From Arsenicitalea aurantiaca (lineage in GTDB: Bacteria > Pseudomonadota > Alphaproteobacteria > Rhizobiales > Devosiaceae): 64,000 bases of DNA. A program made the translations under genes and the position numbers. Below, piece by piece: positions 17,232 to 24,951 of this stretch. Positions within the stretch are counted from its first letter, which is position 1, and each line of letters starts with the position of its first letter. The notes below the pieces were generated by a model. The model was not told the origin of the DNA. It searched no databases and was given only the letters and a program-made list of their open reading frames with translations. The stretch spans positions 123,255-187,254 of the forward strand of contig NZ_RZNJ01000002.1 of the NCBI RefSeq assembly GCF_003994485.1, read 5' to 3'.

Positions 17232-18182
17232 TCACCGGCCGGAAAGCCGGTCGAGTGCCCTTCGCAAATTGTCGCCAGTCTCCTCGAGCAGCGCGCGGGC
17301 GCCATCCGGCCCCTCCGCACCCGCCGCAACGAGAATTGCCGTTTTCACCGCCCCACCCGTGCGCGAAAGCGCTTCGCGAGCGGCCTTATCGTCGACGCGG
17401 GCGATCTGCCCGATCATGCGCGCGGCCCGCGCCCGCAATTTGTCATTGTCCGCGGTGACGTTGACCATCATGCCGTCATGGACGTGGCCGAGCCGGACGC
17501 CCATCAGCGTGGATATCATGTTGAGGGCCGCCTTCTGCGCCGTCCCGGCGCCCATCCGGGTCGAGCCCGCGATGACCTCAGCGCCGGTCTCGAGAAGCAC
17601 CTGCACGTCTCCGGAGGCAAATAGCGGGCATCCCGCATTGCTGGCGATCGCGACGGTTTTGGCGCCCGCGGCCTTTGCGGCCGCCAGACCGGCAACGGTA
17701 AACGGCGTCGAACCGCTCGCGGAGATCCCGAGGACGCAGTCCGCCGGTCCTAAGGCGGCGTCGGCCACAGCCCTCTCGGCTGCGGCGCCATCATCCTCTT
17801 CGGCGCCCGTCAGATTGTGGAAGATCGCATCTCCACCGGCAAAGATCAGCACGATCCGGTTGCGGGGGACGCCATAGGTCTGCGGGATTTCAAGAGCATC
17901 GCCAAGCGAGACGAGGGCCGGGCTGCCTGAGGCGAGATAGACGAGGCGCCCGCCTCCACTAATCGCGTCAGCTGCAAGCCCGGCGGCTGCCGCGATGGCG
18001 GGGAGGGTAGCGCCGACAGCCGCGATGGCGCGCTGCTGGCCGTGAAGGATTGCCGAAAGAATCTGCGCGTCTGCCCAGGTGTCGAGGCCGGCATACCCGG
18101 CAGCTCCGGCCTCGGTGCTCGCGAGCCCCGTGGGCTGCGTCGCCGATCGAGCGTTTTCCGGAGCATATCCAGTTTTGGGCAT
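17232..18182 (-). CDS. murQ: MurQ-like N-acetylmuramic acid 6-phosphate etherase (SIS domain)
   Basis: This 316-residue SIS protein aligns along its length with MurQ, which removes D-lactate from MurNAc-6-phosphate to give GlcNAc-6-phosphate. The catalytic glutamates known from E. coli MurQ (E83, E114) are retained in DALEIPQTYG and TGAEEDD. GISASGSTPF, EVIAGSTRMGAGTAQK and GHVHDGMMVNV are also family motifs. The SIS loop GAGTSGRLG is replaced by ASGSPALVS at equal length, so phosphate binding may differ. I use ATG 18182, which has GAGGAG upstream; an in-frame start at 18212 is weaker. It leads the transporter operon and diverges from gntR. Confidence 0.82.
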   Translation of the reverse strand: MPKTGYAPENARSATQPTGLASTEAGAAGYAGLDTWADAQILSAILHGQQRAIAAVGATLPAIAAAAGLAADAISGGGRLVYLASGSPALVSLGDALEIPQTYGVPRNRIVLIFAGGDAIFHNLTGAEEDDGAAAERAVADAALGPADCVLGISASGSTPFTVAGLAAAKAAGAKTVAIASNAGCPLFASGDVQVLLETGAEVIAGSTRMGAGTAQKAALNMISTLMGVRLGHVHDGMMVNVTADNDKLRARAARMIGQIARVDDKAAREALSRTGGAVKTAILVAAGAEGPDGARALLEETGDNLRRALDRLSGR

Positions 18183-18360
18183 CGCAATCTCCTCTGCGTA
18201 CATTAATGCCAAAAAAATACCACTTGTCTAGGCGGTCACGCAGACCGGCGGGGACATCTCTATCGTTTCGCACGGCGGTTTGCGGGGATTGAGGGTTGTG
18301 GGGCGGCGATCATTGCGTCCCCGAAGATTCAGGCTTGGTAAATGGCATGTGATTGGTATT
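18183..18360. promoter_or_regulatory. Divergent control region, murQ-like operon / gntR operon
   Basis: The intergenic region must hold promoters for both operons. AATACCA (18216-18222) and its reverse complement TGGTATT (18354-18360) lie near the two ends, and a related TTGGCATTAATG lies on the minus strand beside the murQ-like start. TGGTAT-type half sites suit HutC-subfamily GntR regulators, so these are candidate operators for the adjacent regulator. No clear -35/-10 pair was assigned. Confidence 0.35.
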
Positions 18361-18429
18361 ATGACGGCCGAGGAGCCAGCCCATGCCGTCTTGCAGCCTG
18401 ACATCGCTCGTCCTGCACGAGGTCGCGTC

Positions 18430-19212
18430 GTGAGCGAAGCGGCGCATACGCTTTTCGGCGACGACCCGGTGGCCTTGCCGGCCGGCGGGCCGCTTTACCT
18501 GCAATTGCGGCGCTGGATCGAGGGCGCCGTGCGCTCGGGCGCCATCCGCCCCGGCGAGGCACTGCCCTCGGAGCGGGACCTTGCCGGCAAGTTTGATCTT
18601 TCCCGTGTCACAGTGCGCAAGGCCGTGCAGTCCTTGGTCGCCGATGGCGTGCTGGTTCAGCGCCATGGCTCTGGCACATTCGTTGCCCCGGCGGCGCACC
18701 GCGTGGAGCAATCGCTTTCCGAGCTCACTTCCTTTGCCGAGGACATGGCGCGGCGTGGCATGGACGTCCGCTCGGTCTGGCTGGACCGGGGGCTTTATCC
18801 GCCATCGCCCGAGGAGATCATGGTGCTGGGCCTGTCGACCGGCGATCAGGTCGCCCGCATCGCGCGCCTGCGTATCTCCGACGACATGCCGCTGGCGATC
18901 GAGCGCGCGGCGCTCTCCGCCCGGATTCTGCCCGATCCCGAGGCAGTGGGCCGCTCGCTCTACGCCCATCTGGAGCGCAGCGGCAGCCGGCCCGTCCGCG
19001 CCATCCAGCGTCTGCGCGCCGCCGGGATCCCGCCCGAGGATGCCGAGCTTCTCGGCCTCGCACCCGGCACGCCCGCGCTCCAGATCGAGCGCACCTCCTA
19101 TCTCGGCTCAGGCCGCGTGATCGAGTTCACCCGCTCCATTTATCGGGGCGATACCTATGATTTTGTTGCCGAATTGCGCATCGGCGACCCAGCCTCAGGC
19201 CTCGCCCGATGA
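18430..19212 (+). CDS. GntR/HutC family transcriptional regulator (UTRA domain)
   Basis: This is a DNA-binding regulator with an N-terminal winged helix (PLYLQLRRWIEGAVRSGAI, PSERDLAGKFDLSRVTVRKA, DGVLVQRHGSGTFV) and a C-terminal UTRA ligand domain ending VIEFTRSIYRGDTYDFVAEL. This is the NagR/DasR architecture that senses amino-sugar phosphates. GAGG seven bases before GTG 18430 supports this start (260 residues). ATG 18361 and an ATG at 18280 are in frame but lack a ribosome site. It overlaps the deaminase gene by four bases and probably represses both divergent operons. Confidence 0.88.
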   Translation: MSEAAHTLFGDDPVALPAGGPLYLQLRRWIEGAVRSGAIRPGEALPSERDLAGKFDLSRVTVRKAVQSLVADGVLVQRHGSGTFVAPAAHRVEQSLSELTSFAEDMARRGMDVRSVWLDRGLYPPSPEEIMVLGLSTGDQVARIARLRISDDMPLAIERAALSARILPDPEAVGRSLYAHLERSGSRPVRAIQRLRAAGIPPEDAELLGLAPGTPALQIERTSYLGSGRVIEFTRSIYRGDTYDFVAELRIGDPASGLAR

Positions 19213-20237
19213 CCGAACAGACCCATATGCGACGCGAGATCAGCGAGTGCGCCGATGCCGCCCGCCGCTTTCTGAGCGAGGGCGCGGAGGCCGTCACCGC
19301 TGCCGGCGCCGCCCTCAGGGAAAAGGATCCGCTCTTTTTCGTCACCATTGCCCGCGGCTCGTCCGACCACGCCGCATCCTTCCTCAAATATGCGATCGAA
19401 TTGACATCCGGCCTGCCCGTCGCATCGCTCGGGCCGTCGCTCGGGTCGATCTACAAGCGCGACCTGCGGCTCGGGCGGGCGGCGGGGATCGCCATCTCGC
19501 AATCGGGCGGCAGCCCCGACATCGTGGCGATGACCGAGGCCGTCCGCCGCGGCGGTGCGCTGACGATCGCGCTGACCAATACCCCCGGCTCGCCGATGAC
19601 GAAGAAGGCCGACCACACCCTCGACATCGCCGCTGGCGTCGAAAAAAGCGTTGCCGCAACAAAGACTTTCGTCAATTCGGTGGTGGCGGGGCTGGCCCTT
19701 CTCGCCGCCTGGAGGCAGGACGACGACCTGCGCAAGGCGCTGGAAACGCTGCCCGATGCGCTGGCCAAAGCGGTCGATTGCGACTGGAGCGCGCTGGTCA
19801 CCGCGCTCGACGGGCATCAGTCGCTCTACGTATTGGGGCGGGGTCCCTCGGCTGCAATTGCTGCAGAAGCTGCGTTAAAATTTAAGGAAACTTGCAGCAT
19901 TCATGCAGAAAGTTACAGCGCCGCCGAGGTGCTGCACGGCCCCGCCCGGATCGTCGAGGGCGGATACCCGATTCTGGCGCTTGCCGCGCGCGATGCAGCC
20001 GAGGATTCGGTGGTGGCGATCGCCGAGCAACTCGCGGGGCAGGGGGGCGTCGCCTTCGTCACCTCCGAGCACGCCCGCGCCGCCCACAGATTGCCCTTCG
20101 CGCCTTCGGGCCATCCGCTGACCGATGCGCTGGTGCTCGTCGTCTCGTTCTACCGCTTCATCGAAGCGCTGTCGCGCCATCGCGGCTTCGACCCGGATCG
20201 CCCGCCCTTCCTCAACAAGCTGACGCTGACCCGATGA
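19209..20237 (+). CDS. SIS domain amino-sugar deaminase (NagB-II/AgaS-like)
   Basis: This 342-residue protein has two SIS domains and lacks the glutaminase domain of GlmS. ARGSSDHAA near residue 48, ISQSGGSPD near 97 and EKSVAATKTF near 144 form the first sugar-phosphate site. FKETCSIHAES near residue 225 and the C-terminal FLNKLTLT follow the GlmS isomerase fold. Such proteins act as glucosamine-6-phosphate deaminases (NagB-II), giving fructose-6-phosphate and ammonia. It sits between gntR and nagA with four-base overlaps on both sides, which fits GlcNAc-6-phosphate catabolism. Confidence 0.88.
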   Translation: MTEQTHMRREISECADAARRFLSEGAEAVTAAGAALREKDPLFFVTIARGSSDHAASFLKYAIELTSGLPVASLGPSLGSIYKRDLRLGRAAGIAISQSGGSPDIVAMTEAVRRGGALTIALTNTPGSPMTKKADHTLDIAAGVEKSVAATKTFVNSVVAGLALLAAWRQDDDLRKALETLPDALAKAVDCDWSALVTALDGHQSLYVLGRGPSAAIAAEAALKFKETCSIHAESYSAAEVLHGPARIVEGGYPILALAARDAAEDSVVAIAEQLAGQGGVAFVTSEHARAAHRLPFAPSGHPLTDALVLVVSFYRFIEALSRHRGFDPDRPPFLNKLTLTR

Positions 20238-21394
20238 GCACGCTCCTGGCGCTGACCGGCGCGACGATCTTCGATGGCGAGCTTATGCACCACCGCTCGG
20301 CGCTGCTCGTGCGCGATGGTGTCGTCGAAGGGCTGGCCGCCGCCGATTCGCCCCTTGCCGCCGAGCGCGTGGCCTTCGATGGCGGGCTGATCGTCCCCGG
20401 CTTCCTCGATCTGCAGGTCAATGGCGGGGGCGGCGCGCTGTTCAACGCCGATCCGACCCCCCGGACCATCGCCACCCTCTGCGATACCTTTGCGAAAACC
20501 GGCACCACCGGCCTCCTGCCGACCCTCGTCACCGACACGCCCGAAACCACCGCCCTCGCCATTGCCGCCGGCATTGCGGTGGCCGAAGCCGGGGATCCCC
20601 GCTTCCTCGGGCTGCATCTGGAGGGCCCGCATCTCTCCGTTGCGCGCAAGGGTGCGCATGATCCCGCGCTGATCCGGCCGATGACCGACGCCGACGAGGC
20701 AGCCCTGATCGCGGCCCGGCGCAGACTGCCGGCGCTTCTCGTCACGCTCGCGCCCGAAACCGTCCCGCCCGAGCGCATCGCGCGCCTGGCTTCGGCCGGC
20801 GTTACCGTATCGCTCGGTCATTCGGACGCACCCTATGCGCTGGCGCGTGCGGCTGCCGAGGCGGGCGCCGGGCTCGTCACCCATCTTTTCAACGCGATGA
20901 GCCAGCTCGGCCATCGCGAGCCCGGCCTTGTCGGGGCGGCGCTCGATTCTCCCGCCCTCCATGCCGGGCTCATCGCCGACGGCATCCACGTCCACCCCGC
21001 TGCGATTCGTACCGCGCTTGCGGCAAAGGCGGCGGGGCCGGGGCGCATCTTCCTTGTCACCGATGCCATGTCCCCCACCGGCACCGACCAGCGCCGCTTC
21101 ATCCTCAACGGCCGCGAGGTCCATCGCGCCGATGGCGCCCTGCGGCTCGCCGACGGCACGCTGGCGGGCGCGGACCTCACCATGATCGATGCGGTGCGCT
21201 TCATGGTCGAGGGCGTCGGCCTCGACCTGCCCGAGGCCCTGCGCATGGCCAGCCTCCACCCCGCCACCGCCCTCGGCATCGCCCCCCATCGCGGCCACCT
21301 CCAAAAAGGCGCCCGCGCCGATTTCATCCACCTCTCCGATGGCCTGGCCTGCCGGTCCACCTGGGTGGGCGGCACGCGGGTGTGGGGGGAGTAG
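20234..21394 (+). CDS. nagA: N-acetylglucosamine-6-phosphate deacetylase
   Basis: This is a 386-residue amidohydrolase. Conserved NagA segments are GLIVPGFLDLQVNGGGG (near residue 54), LHLEGPHLS (metal-binding glutamate, near 130), LVTHLFNAMSQL (near 215), DGIHVHP and the catalytic aspartate in LVTDAMSPTGT (near 275). It hydrolyses GlcNAc-6-phosphate to glucosamine-6-phosphate for the upstream deaminase. The ATG at 20234 overlaps the deaminase stop as ATGA. The frame is open further upstream, but that part overlaps the deaminase and is not coding. Confidence 0.95.
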   Translation: MSTLLALTGATIFDGELMHHRSALLVRDGVVEGLAAADSPLAAERVAFDGGLIVPGFLDLQVNGGGGALFNADPTPRTIATLCDTFAKTGTTGLLPTLVTDTPETTALAIAAGIAVAEAGDPRFLGLHLEGPHLSVARKGAHDPALIRPMTDADEAALIAARRRLPALLVTLAPETVPPERIARLASAGVTVSLGHSDAPYALARAAAEAGAGLVTHLFNAMSQLGHREPGLVGAALDSPALHAGLIADGIHVHPAAIRTALAAKAAGPGRIFLVTDAMSPTGTDQRRFILNGREVHRADGALRLADGTLAGADLTMIDAVRFMVEGVGLDLPEALRMASLHPATALGIAPHRGHLQKGARADFIHLSDGLACRSTWVGGTRVWGE

Positions 21395-21403
21395 GGGTTT
21401 CAG

Positions 21404-21487
21404 CCGCGCCATCTCAGTCCCCTCATCCGGCGCTGCGCGCCACCTTCTCCCACAAGGGGAGAAGGGGGACGACTGCGGGCATTGGGG
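21404..21487 (+). repeat. RIME-like element A1
   Basis: This is the first of three near-identical direct copies of a palindromic unit. It begins ATCTCAGTCCCCTCATCC, has an inner GGCGC-TGC-GCGCC stem and ends with a CCTTCTCCC/GGGGAGAAGG hairpin and GACTGCGGGC. The layout resembles the RIME repeats of Rhizobiaceae. Confidence 0.85.
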
Positions 21488-21530
21488 AGGGTGAGGAAGC
21501 GGGGAGCGGCGAGACGATCTTCCCCGTCAA

Positions 21531-21632
21531 TCTCTCAGTCGGGATCCCCTCTCCCCTTGTGGGAGAGGGTGGATCGCGCGAAGCACGAGACGGGTGAGGG
21601 GACTGCGGTCTGGCGGTCCCTTCGTGATCGTC
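21531..21632 (-). repeat. RIME-like element B1 (inverted, diverged type)
   Basis: Read on the minus strand it carries CAGTCCCCTCACCCG and CTCTCCCACAAGGGGAGAGG, so it is a diverged inverted relative of element A. Its inner arm differs (CGTGCTTCGCGCGATCC). A second copy lies at 21751. Confidence 0.85.
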
Positions 21633-21716
21633 CCGCGCCATCTCAGTCCCCTCATCCGGCGCTGCGCGCCACCTTCTCCCACAAGGGGAGAAGGATGACG
21701 ACTGCGGGCTTTGGGG
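21633..21716 (+). repeat. RIME-like element A2
   Basis: This is the second copy of element A, 229 bases after A1. It differs from A1 by only a few bases after the terminal hairpin. Confidence 0.85.
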
Positions 21717-21750
21717 GGTGTTCGGTCCGAACTGCAGGCCTCACACCCTA

Positions 21751-21852
21751 TCTCTCAGTCGGGCCTCCCTCTCCCCTTGTGGGAGAGGGTGGATCGCGCG
21801 AAGCGCGAGACGGGTGAGGGGACTGCGATCTGGCGGGCCGTCAGTGATCGTC
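21751..21852 (-). repeat. RIME-like element B2
   Basis: This is the second copy of the inverted B element, 220 bases after B1. They differ at single positions such as GCACGAG versus GCGCGAG, which points to recent duplication of an A-B unit. Confidence 0.85.
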
Positions 21853-21918
21853 CCGCCTCATCTCAGTCCCCTCATCCGGCGCTGCGCGCCACCTTCTCCC
21901 ACAAGGGGAGAAGGAGGA
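21853..21918 (+). repeat. RIME-like element A3 (truncated at its 3' end)
   Basis: This is the third copy of element A, 220 bases after A2. It ends just after the CCTTCTCCC hairpin, about 14 bases before the stop of the convergent SDR gene. The five elements fill the nagA/SDR interval, and no gene is seen in it. Confidence 0.85.
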
Positions 21919-21931
21919 CGCCCCCCACCCC

Positions 21932-22675
21932 TCACCCCCGGCCAATATACGGCATGCCGCTCGCCATTACGGTGATGAACTGCACGTTGGCCTCGAGCGG
22001 CAGGCTGCCCATGTAGACGACGGCGTCCACCACGTGCTTGACGTCGAAGGTCGGCTCCGGGCGCATCTGGCCGTCGGCCTGGAGCGAGCCCGAGCTCATG
22101 CCCGAGGTCATGTCGGTGGCGGCGTTGCCGATATCGATCTGCCCGCAGGCGATGCGGTGGGCGCGCCCGTCGAGCGAGATCTGCCGGGTGAGCCCGGTGA
22201 TGGCGTGCTTGGTGGCGGTGTAGGGCGCGGCGCCGGGGCGCGGCACATAGGCCGAGATCGACCCGTTATTGATGATGCGCCCGCCCTGCGGATCCTGATC
22301 GCGCATGGCGCGATAGGCCTCGCGCGCGACGTAGAAGGCGCCATTGAGGTTGACGTTCACCGCCTCCTGCCAGGCCCCGACGTCCACATCGCCGAAATTG
22401 CGCGCGGGGGTGAACATGCCCGCATTGTTGAAGACGAGGTCGACCCGCCCCAGTTCGCTCCGCACCGCCGAAAAGAAGCCGGCGACCGCCTCGGGGTCCG
22501 TCACGTCGCAGGCGCGGGCGAATCCGCCGCCCGCCATTTCGAGCGTCTTTTCGAGCTCCGCCTGCCGCCGCCCCAGAATCGCGATGGTCCATCCGGCCTT
22601 CGCAAGCCCGAGCGCGCTCGCCCGCCCGATGCCCGAGCTCGCCCCCGTGATCACCGCTATCTTCCTGTCCGTCAT
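21932..22675 (-). CDS. SDR family oxidoreductase
   Basis: This is a 247-residue classical short-chain dehydrogenase. It shows TGASSGIGRA near residue 11, NNAG near 86, NNGSISAY with the catalytic serine and the YTATK pair near residue 152. AGCAGGAGGCAGCG precedes the ATG. The C-terminal part (GSLPLEANVQFITVMASGMPYIGRG) resembles the NAD(P)-dependent dehydrogenases annotated as clavaldehyde dehydrogenase-like. It is monocistronic and faces the RIME array. The substrate is unknown. Confidence 0.88.
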   Translation of the reverse strand: MTDRKIAVITGASSGIGRASALGLAKAGWTIAILGRRQAELEKTLEMAGGGFARACDVTDPEAVAGFFSAVRSELGRVDLVFNNAGMFTPARNFGDVDVGAWQEAVNVNLNGAFYVAREAYRAMRDQDPQGGRIINNGSISAYVPRPGAAPYTATKHAITGLTRQISLDGRAHRIACGQIDIGNAATDMTSGMSSGSLQADGQMRPEPTFDVKHVVDAVVYMGSLPLEANVQFITVMASGMPYIGRG

Positions 22676-23077
22676 CGCTGCCTCCTGCTGCGTCCTTGAT
22701 GGCGGCTATATGGAGGCGGCTTTCGGGCAGCGGCAAGGCCGGCTCGGCCCGCCCCGGTACGCCCGAGGGGAAACCCGCGCGAAAAAAGCCCGGAAATCCC
22801 GGCATCTTAACGGCTCGTCAGCAAAGCTTAACGGGAGGTAAACAAACCTGTGCTGAATCTGCAACATCCACCTCGCAACCATATTCCTGCCGCCTCCAAA
22901 CCCCCTTTGTCCGGTTGCGGCGGGTGCGGTTGTGGCTATGGTTGGTCTTGCGAATCCATGCATGGGATCGTTTGTCGGTCGCAGCGCGACGACAACGCAC
23001 ACTGCAAGGTGTGGTCGCGCTACGACAAACCGCCGGATCAACCCGGTTACCAAGATGACTGACTTTGGAGGTCAACA
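22676..23077 (+). promoter_or_regulatory. Long upstream/leader region of the porin gene
   Basis: About 400 bases separate the divergent SDR and porin. They hold a direct repeat CTTAACGG at 22806-22813 and 22827-22834, a CtrA-like TTAA-N7-TAAAC at 22828-22843, a CGCAACC/GGTTGCG inverted pair near 22875-22920 and a CCATGCATGG palindrome at 22956-22965. A strong GGAGGT lies just before the porin ATG. No convincing gene is present. Confidence 0.4.
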
Positions 23078-24613
23078 ATGAAAATCAGGAGCCTTCTTCT
23101 GGGTTCTGTTGCAGCAGCTGGTCTTTCGACCGGCGCATATGCTGCCGATCTCGGCGTTCTCACGTCGCTCGACGTTTGCGATGCCCTGGGCCTGTCCGGC
23201 CTGACCATCTCGTCCGACACCAACTGCCTGCAGATCACCGGCGGCGTGAACTATCAGTTCGAGTGGGGTGACTGGCGCGGTGAAACACCGGTCCACTTCG
23301 GCCCGAACGGCAACGTGAACATCATCACGCCCGATTACGCGACCTTCTACGGCGAAGACGCGAACCTCGATTGGGACAGCGAGATCGAAGCCTGGCTCCG
23401 TGTCGTCGCGACCGCTGACAGCGATTTTGGTCCGGCCCGCGCCGTGATCGGTCTGCGTCAGTTCGAGCACGTCCGTGCCCGCAATGGCGGCTTCACCGGC
23501 ACGGGTGTTGTCGGCACCGGCGCTGGCTACGTTGGCCCCGGCTTCGGCCCTTCGAGCGATGATCCGATCTTCGTCCGTGGCGGCGACGATATGCCTCTGC
23601 AGTTCGACGAAGCCTATGTCTCCGTCGGCGACTCGACCGTCCTCATGGCCGGCCTGAAGCGTCACGGCATCAATGGCTCGATCGCCAATATCGGTGACGA
23701 CGCTGGCTTCGGCTGGGTGCAGCCCTTCGTGTCCTCGCAGTGGACCGGTGGCGGCGTCGGCGTCGAAGGCGGCAAGGACGATCCGCGCTTCGGTGGCGCT
23801 TCGATCCAGGTCGTTTCCGATCTCGGCAATGGTCTCTCGGTTGGCGCAGCTCTCGAAAACATCGATGGCGGCACCTCGGGCGTCTCCCCGACCTTCCCGG
23901 GCAACCCGGCTCTCGCCGGCACCGCAGTCGGTGTCGTCAGCTACGCTGGTGACGGCATCACCGCTCACGTCACCGGCGCTGCCTTCGGCATCCTCGATGG
24001 CGACGTCAATGGCTGGCTCGTCCATGCCGGCGCGACCGCTTCGTTCGACATGTTCCGCATCCGCGGCGCTGTTGCTTTCGAAGATTTCACCTCCGACGTG
24101 TTCGGCGTTGCGCTCGACCGCAGCCGCGTGAACGCTCTCGCCAGCGTCGAAGCGACCCTCGACATCTTCACCCTTGCCCTCACCGGCGAGTACTATGATG
24201 AAGAAGGTGCGGACTCGACCACTGATGACCCGATCTACGGCCTCGCGGTCAATGGCGGCTTCAACGTCACCGACGGCATCGCTCTGAACCTGGCTGGTCG
24301 CTGGGTCCACAACGAGAACCAGGTCGGCGCTGAAGACACCTACCACGTCGCAGCCCAGCTCGTTGCTTCGGTTACCGAGACCATCAAGCTCACCGGTGAA
24401 GTCGGTGGCTACTTCAACGATGGCGGCTTTGCCGCGGCCGATGTGACCGGCGATGGTTTCATCACTACCAGCACCACCGACGACGCCATCTACTACGGTG
24501 CTCTCGAGGCAGCCTGGACCCCGGGCGGCAACTTCTCGACCTCCATCAAGGGCGAAGTGTTCAGCACGGAAGCCTACCGCGCGACCTTCAAGGCTTCGAA
24601 GTCCTTCGAATAA
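23078..24613 (+). CDS. Outer-membrane porin (alphaproteobacterial Porin_2 type)
   Basis: This 511-residue beta-barrel protein has a Sec signal peptide (residues 1-22, ending GAYA). The mature N-terminus ADLGVLTSLDVCDALGLSG is followed by ITGGVNYQFEWGDW, alternating amphipathic strands and a C-terminal aromatic residue (KSFE end). Strand patterns such as FRIRGAVAFEDF and ITLAGRW-like blocks fit the Omp2a/Porin_2 family of general diffusion porins. The codon choice looks uniformly optimised, as expected for an abundant protein. A strong terminator follows, so it is monocistronic. Confidence 0.87.
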   Translation: MKIRSLLLGSVAAAGLSTGAYAADLGVLTSLDVCDALGLSGLTISSDTNCLQITGGVNYQFEWGDWRGETPVHFGPNGNVNIITPDYATFYGEDANLDWDSEIEAWLRVVATADSDFGPARAVIGLRQFEHVRARNGGFTGTGVVGTGAGYVGPGFGPSSDDPIFVRGGDDMPLQFDEAYVSVGDSTVLMAGLKRHGINGSIANIGDDAGFGWVQPFVSSQWTGGGVGVEGGKDDPRFGGASIQVVSDLGNGLSVGAALENIDGGTSGVSPTFPGNPALAGTAVGVVSYAGDGITAHVTGAAFGILDGDVNGWLVHAGATASFDMFRIRGAVAFEDFTSDVFGVALDRSRVNALASVEATLDIFTLALTGEYYDEEGADSTTDDPIYGLAVNGGFNVTDGIALNLAGRWVHNENQVGAEDTYHVAAQLVASVTETIKLTGEVGGYFNDGGFAAADVTGDGFITTSTTDDAIYYGALEAAWTPGGNFSTSIKGEVFSTEAYRATFKASKSFE

Positions 24614-24635
24614 GCCTTTGGGTTACGACTTTGGG

Positions 24636-24667
24636 AAAGGCCCGGCTCACGCCGGGCCTTTTCTTTT
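24636..24667 (+). terminator. Rho-independent terminator of the porin gene
   Basis: A 10-bp perfect stem (AAGGCCCGGC with GCCGGGCCTT, loop TCAC) is followed by TTCTTTT. Confidence 0.93.
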
Positions 24668-24723
24668 GCCCCGCCGCCTGCCGCCCCGGCGCGTGCGGCG
24701 GGACCATACTCCCACCATCCAAC

Positions 24724-24790
24724 ATTGCCGGGCGCGTCCCCGGCAATCCAGCGTGGGGCGTGGACCACCGGGACAAGCCCGGTGGTGACG
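24724..24790. repeat. REP-like double hairpin
   Basis: Two adjacent imperfect palindromes occur here: ATTGCCGG/CCGGCAAT (24724-24747) and ACCACCGGG-ACAAG-CCCGGTGGT (24764-24786), the latter followed by GACG. The second half resembles the dispersed CCGGG-ACAAG-CCCGG repeats that are frequent in Rhizobiales genomes. The rest of the 338-base gap between the porin and the OmpA gene shows nothing else. Confidence 0.6.
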
Positions 24791-24951
24791 GGCGCGCGAT
24801 AGACACCGACCGAGATCGCCGCGCGGTCGAACACGCCAAATTGCATGGGCCGAGGCTGGCCAGGGGGGCGCGGGGCCAGTATGCGGGGGGCAGGGTCCGT
24901 CGCGCGGGGCGATTCGGGCCGGTCGCCGATTCCGGGGGAAGCACAACCGAG

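Noticed and set aside
15885-17624. 579-codon plus-strand frame across the solute-binding protein and murQ-like genes
   Set aside because: It crosses two well-supported genes and their gap on the opposite strand and matches no family.
19892-20233. N-terminal extension of nagA
   Set aside because: It lies inside the deaminase gene in another frame. The ATGA overlap and the NagA domain start both support ATG 20234.
22850-23062. 70-codon cysteine-rich frame starting at GTG in the porin leader
   Set aside because: GGGAGGT lies 10 bases upstream, but the cysteine/glycine run comes from a repetitive G-rich stretch, and the GGGAGGT is part of the CtrA-like box. Without conservation data I do not call it a gene.
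24631-24951. Upstream extension of the OmpA-family gene
   Set aside because: It starts within the porin terminator and runs through a REP-like repeat. The signal peptide begins at 24952 or 24958.
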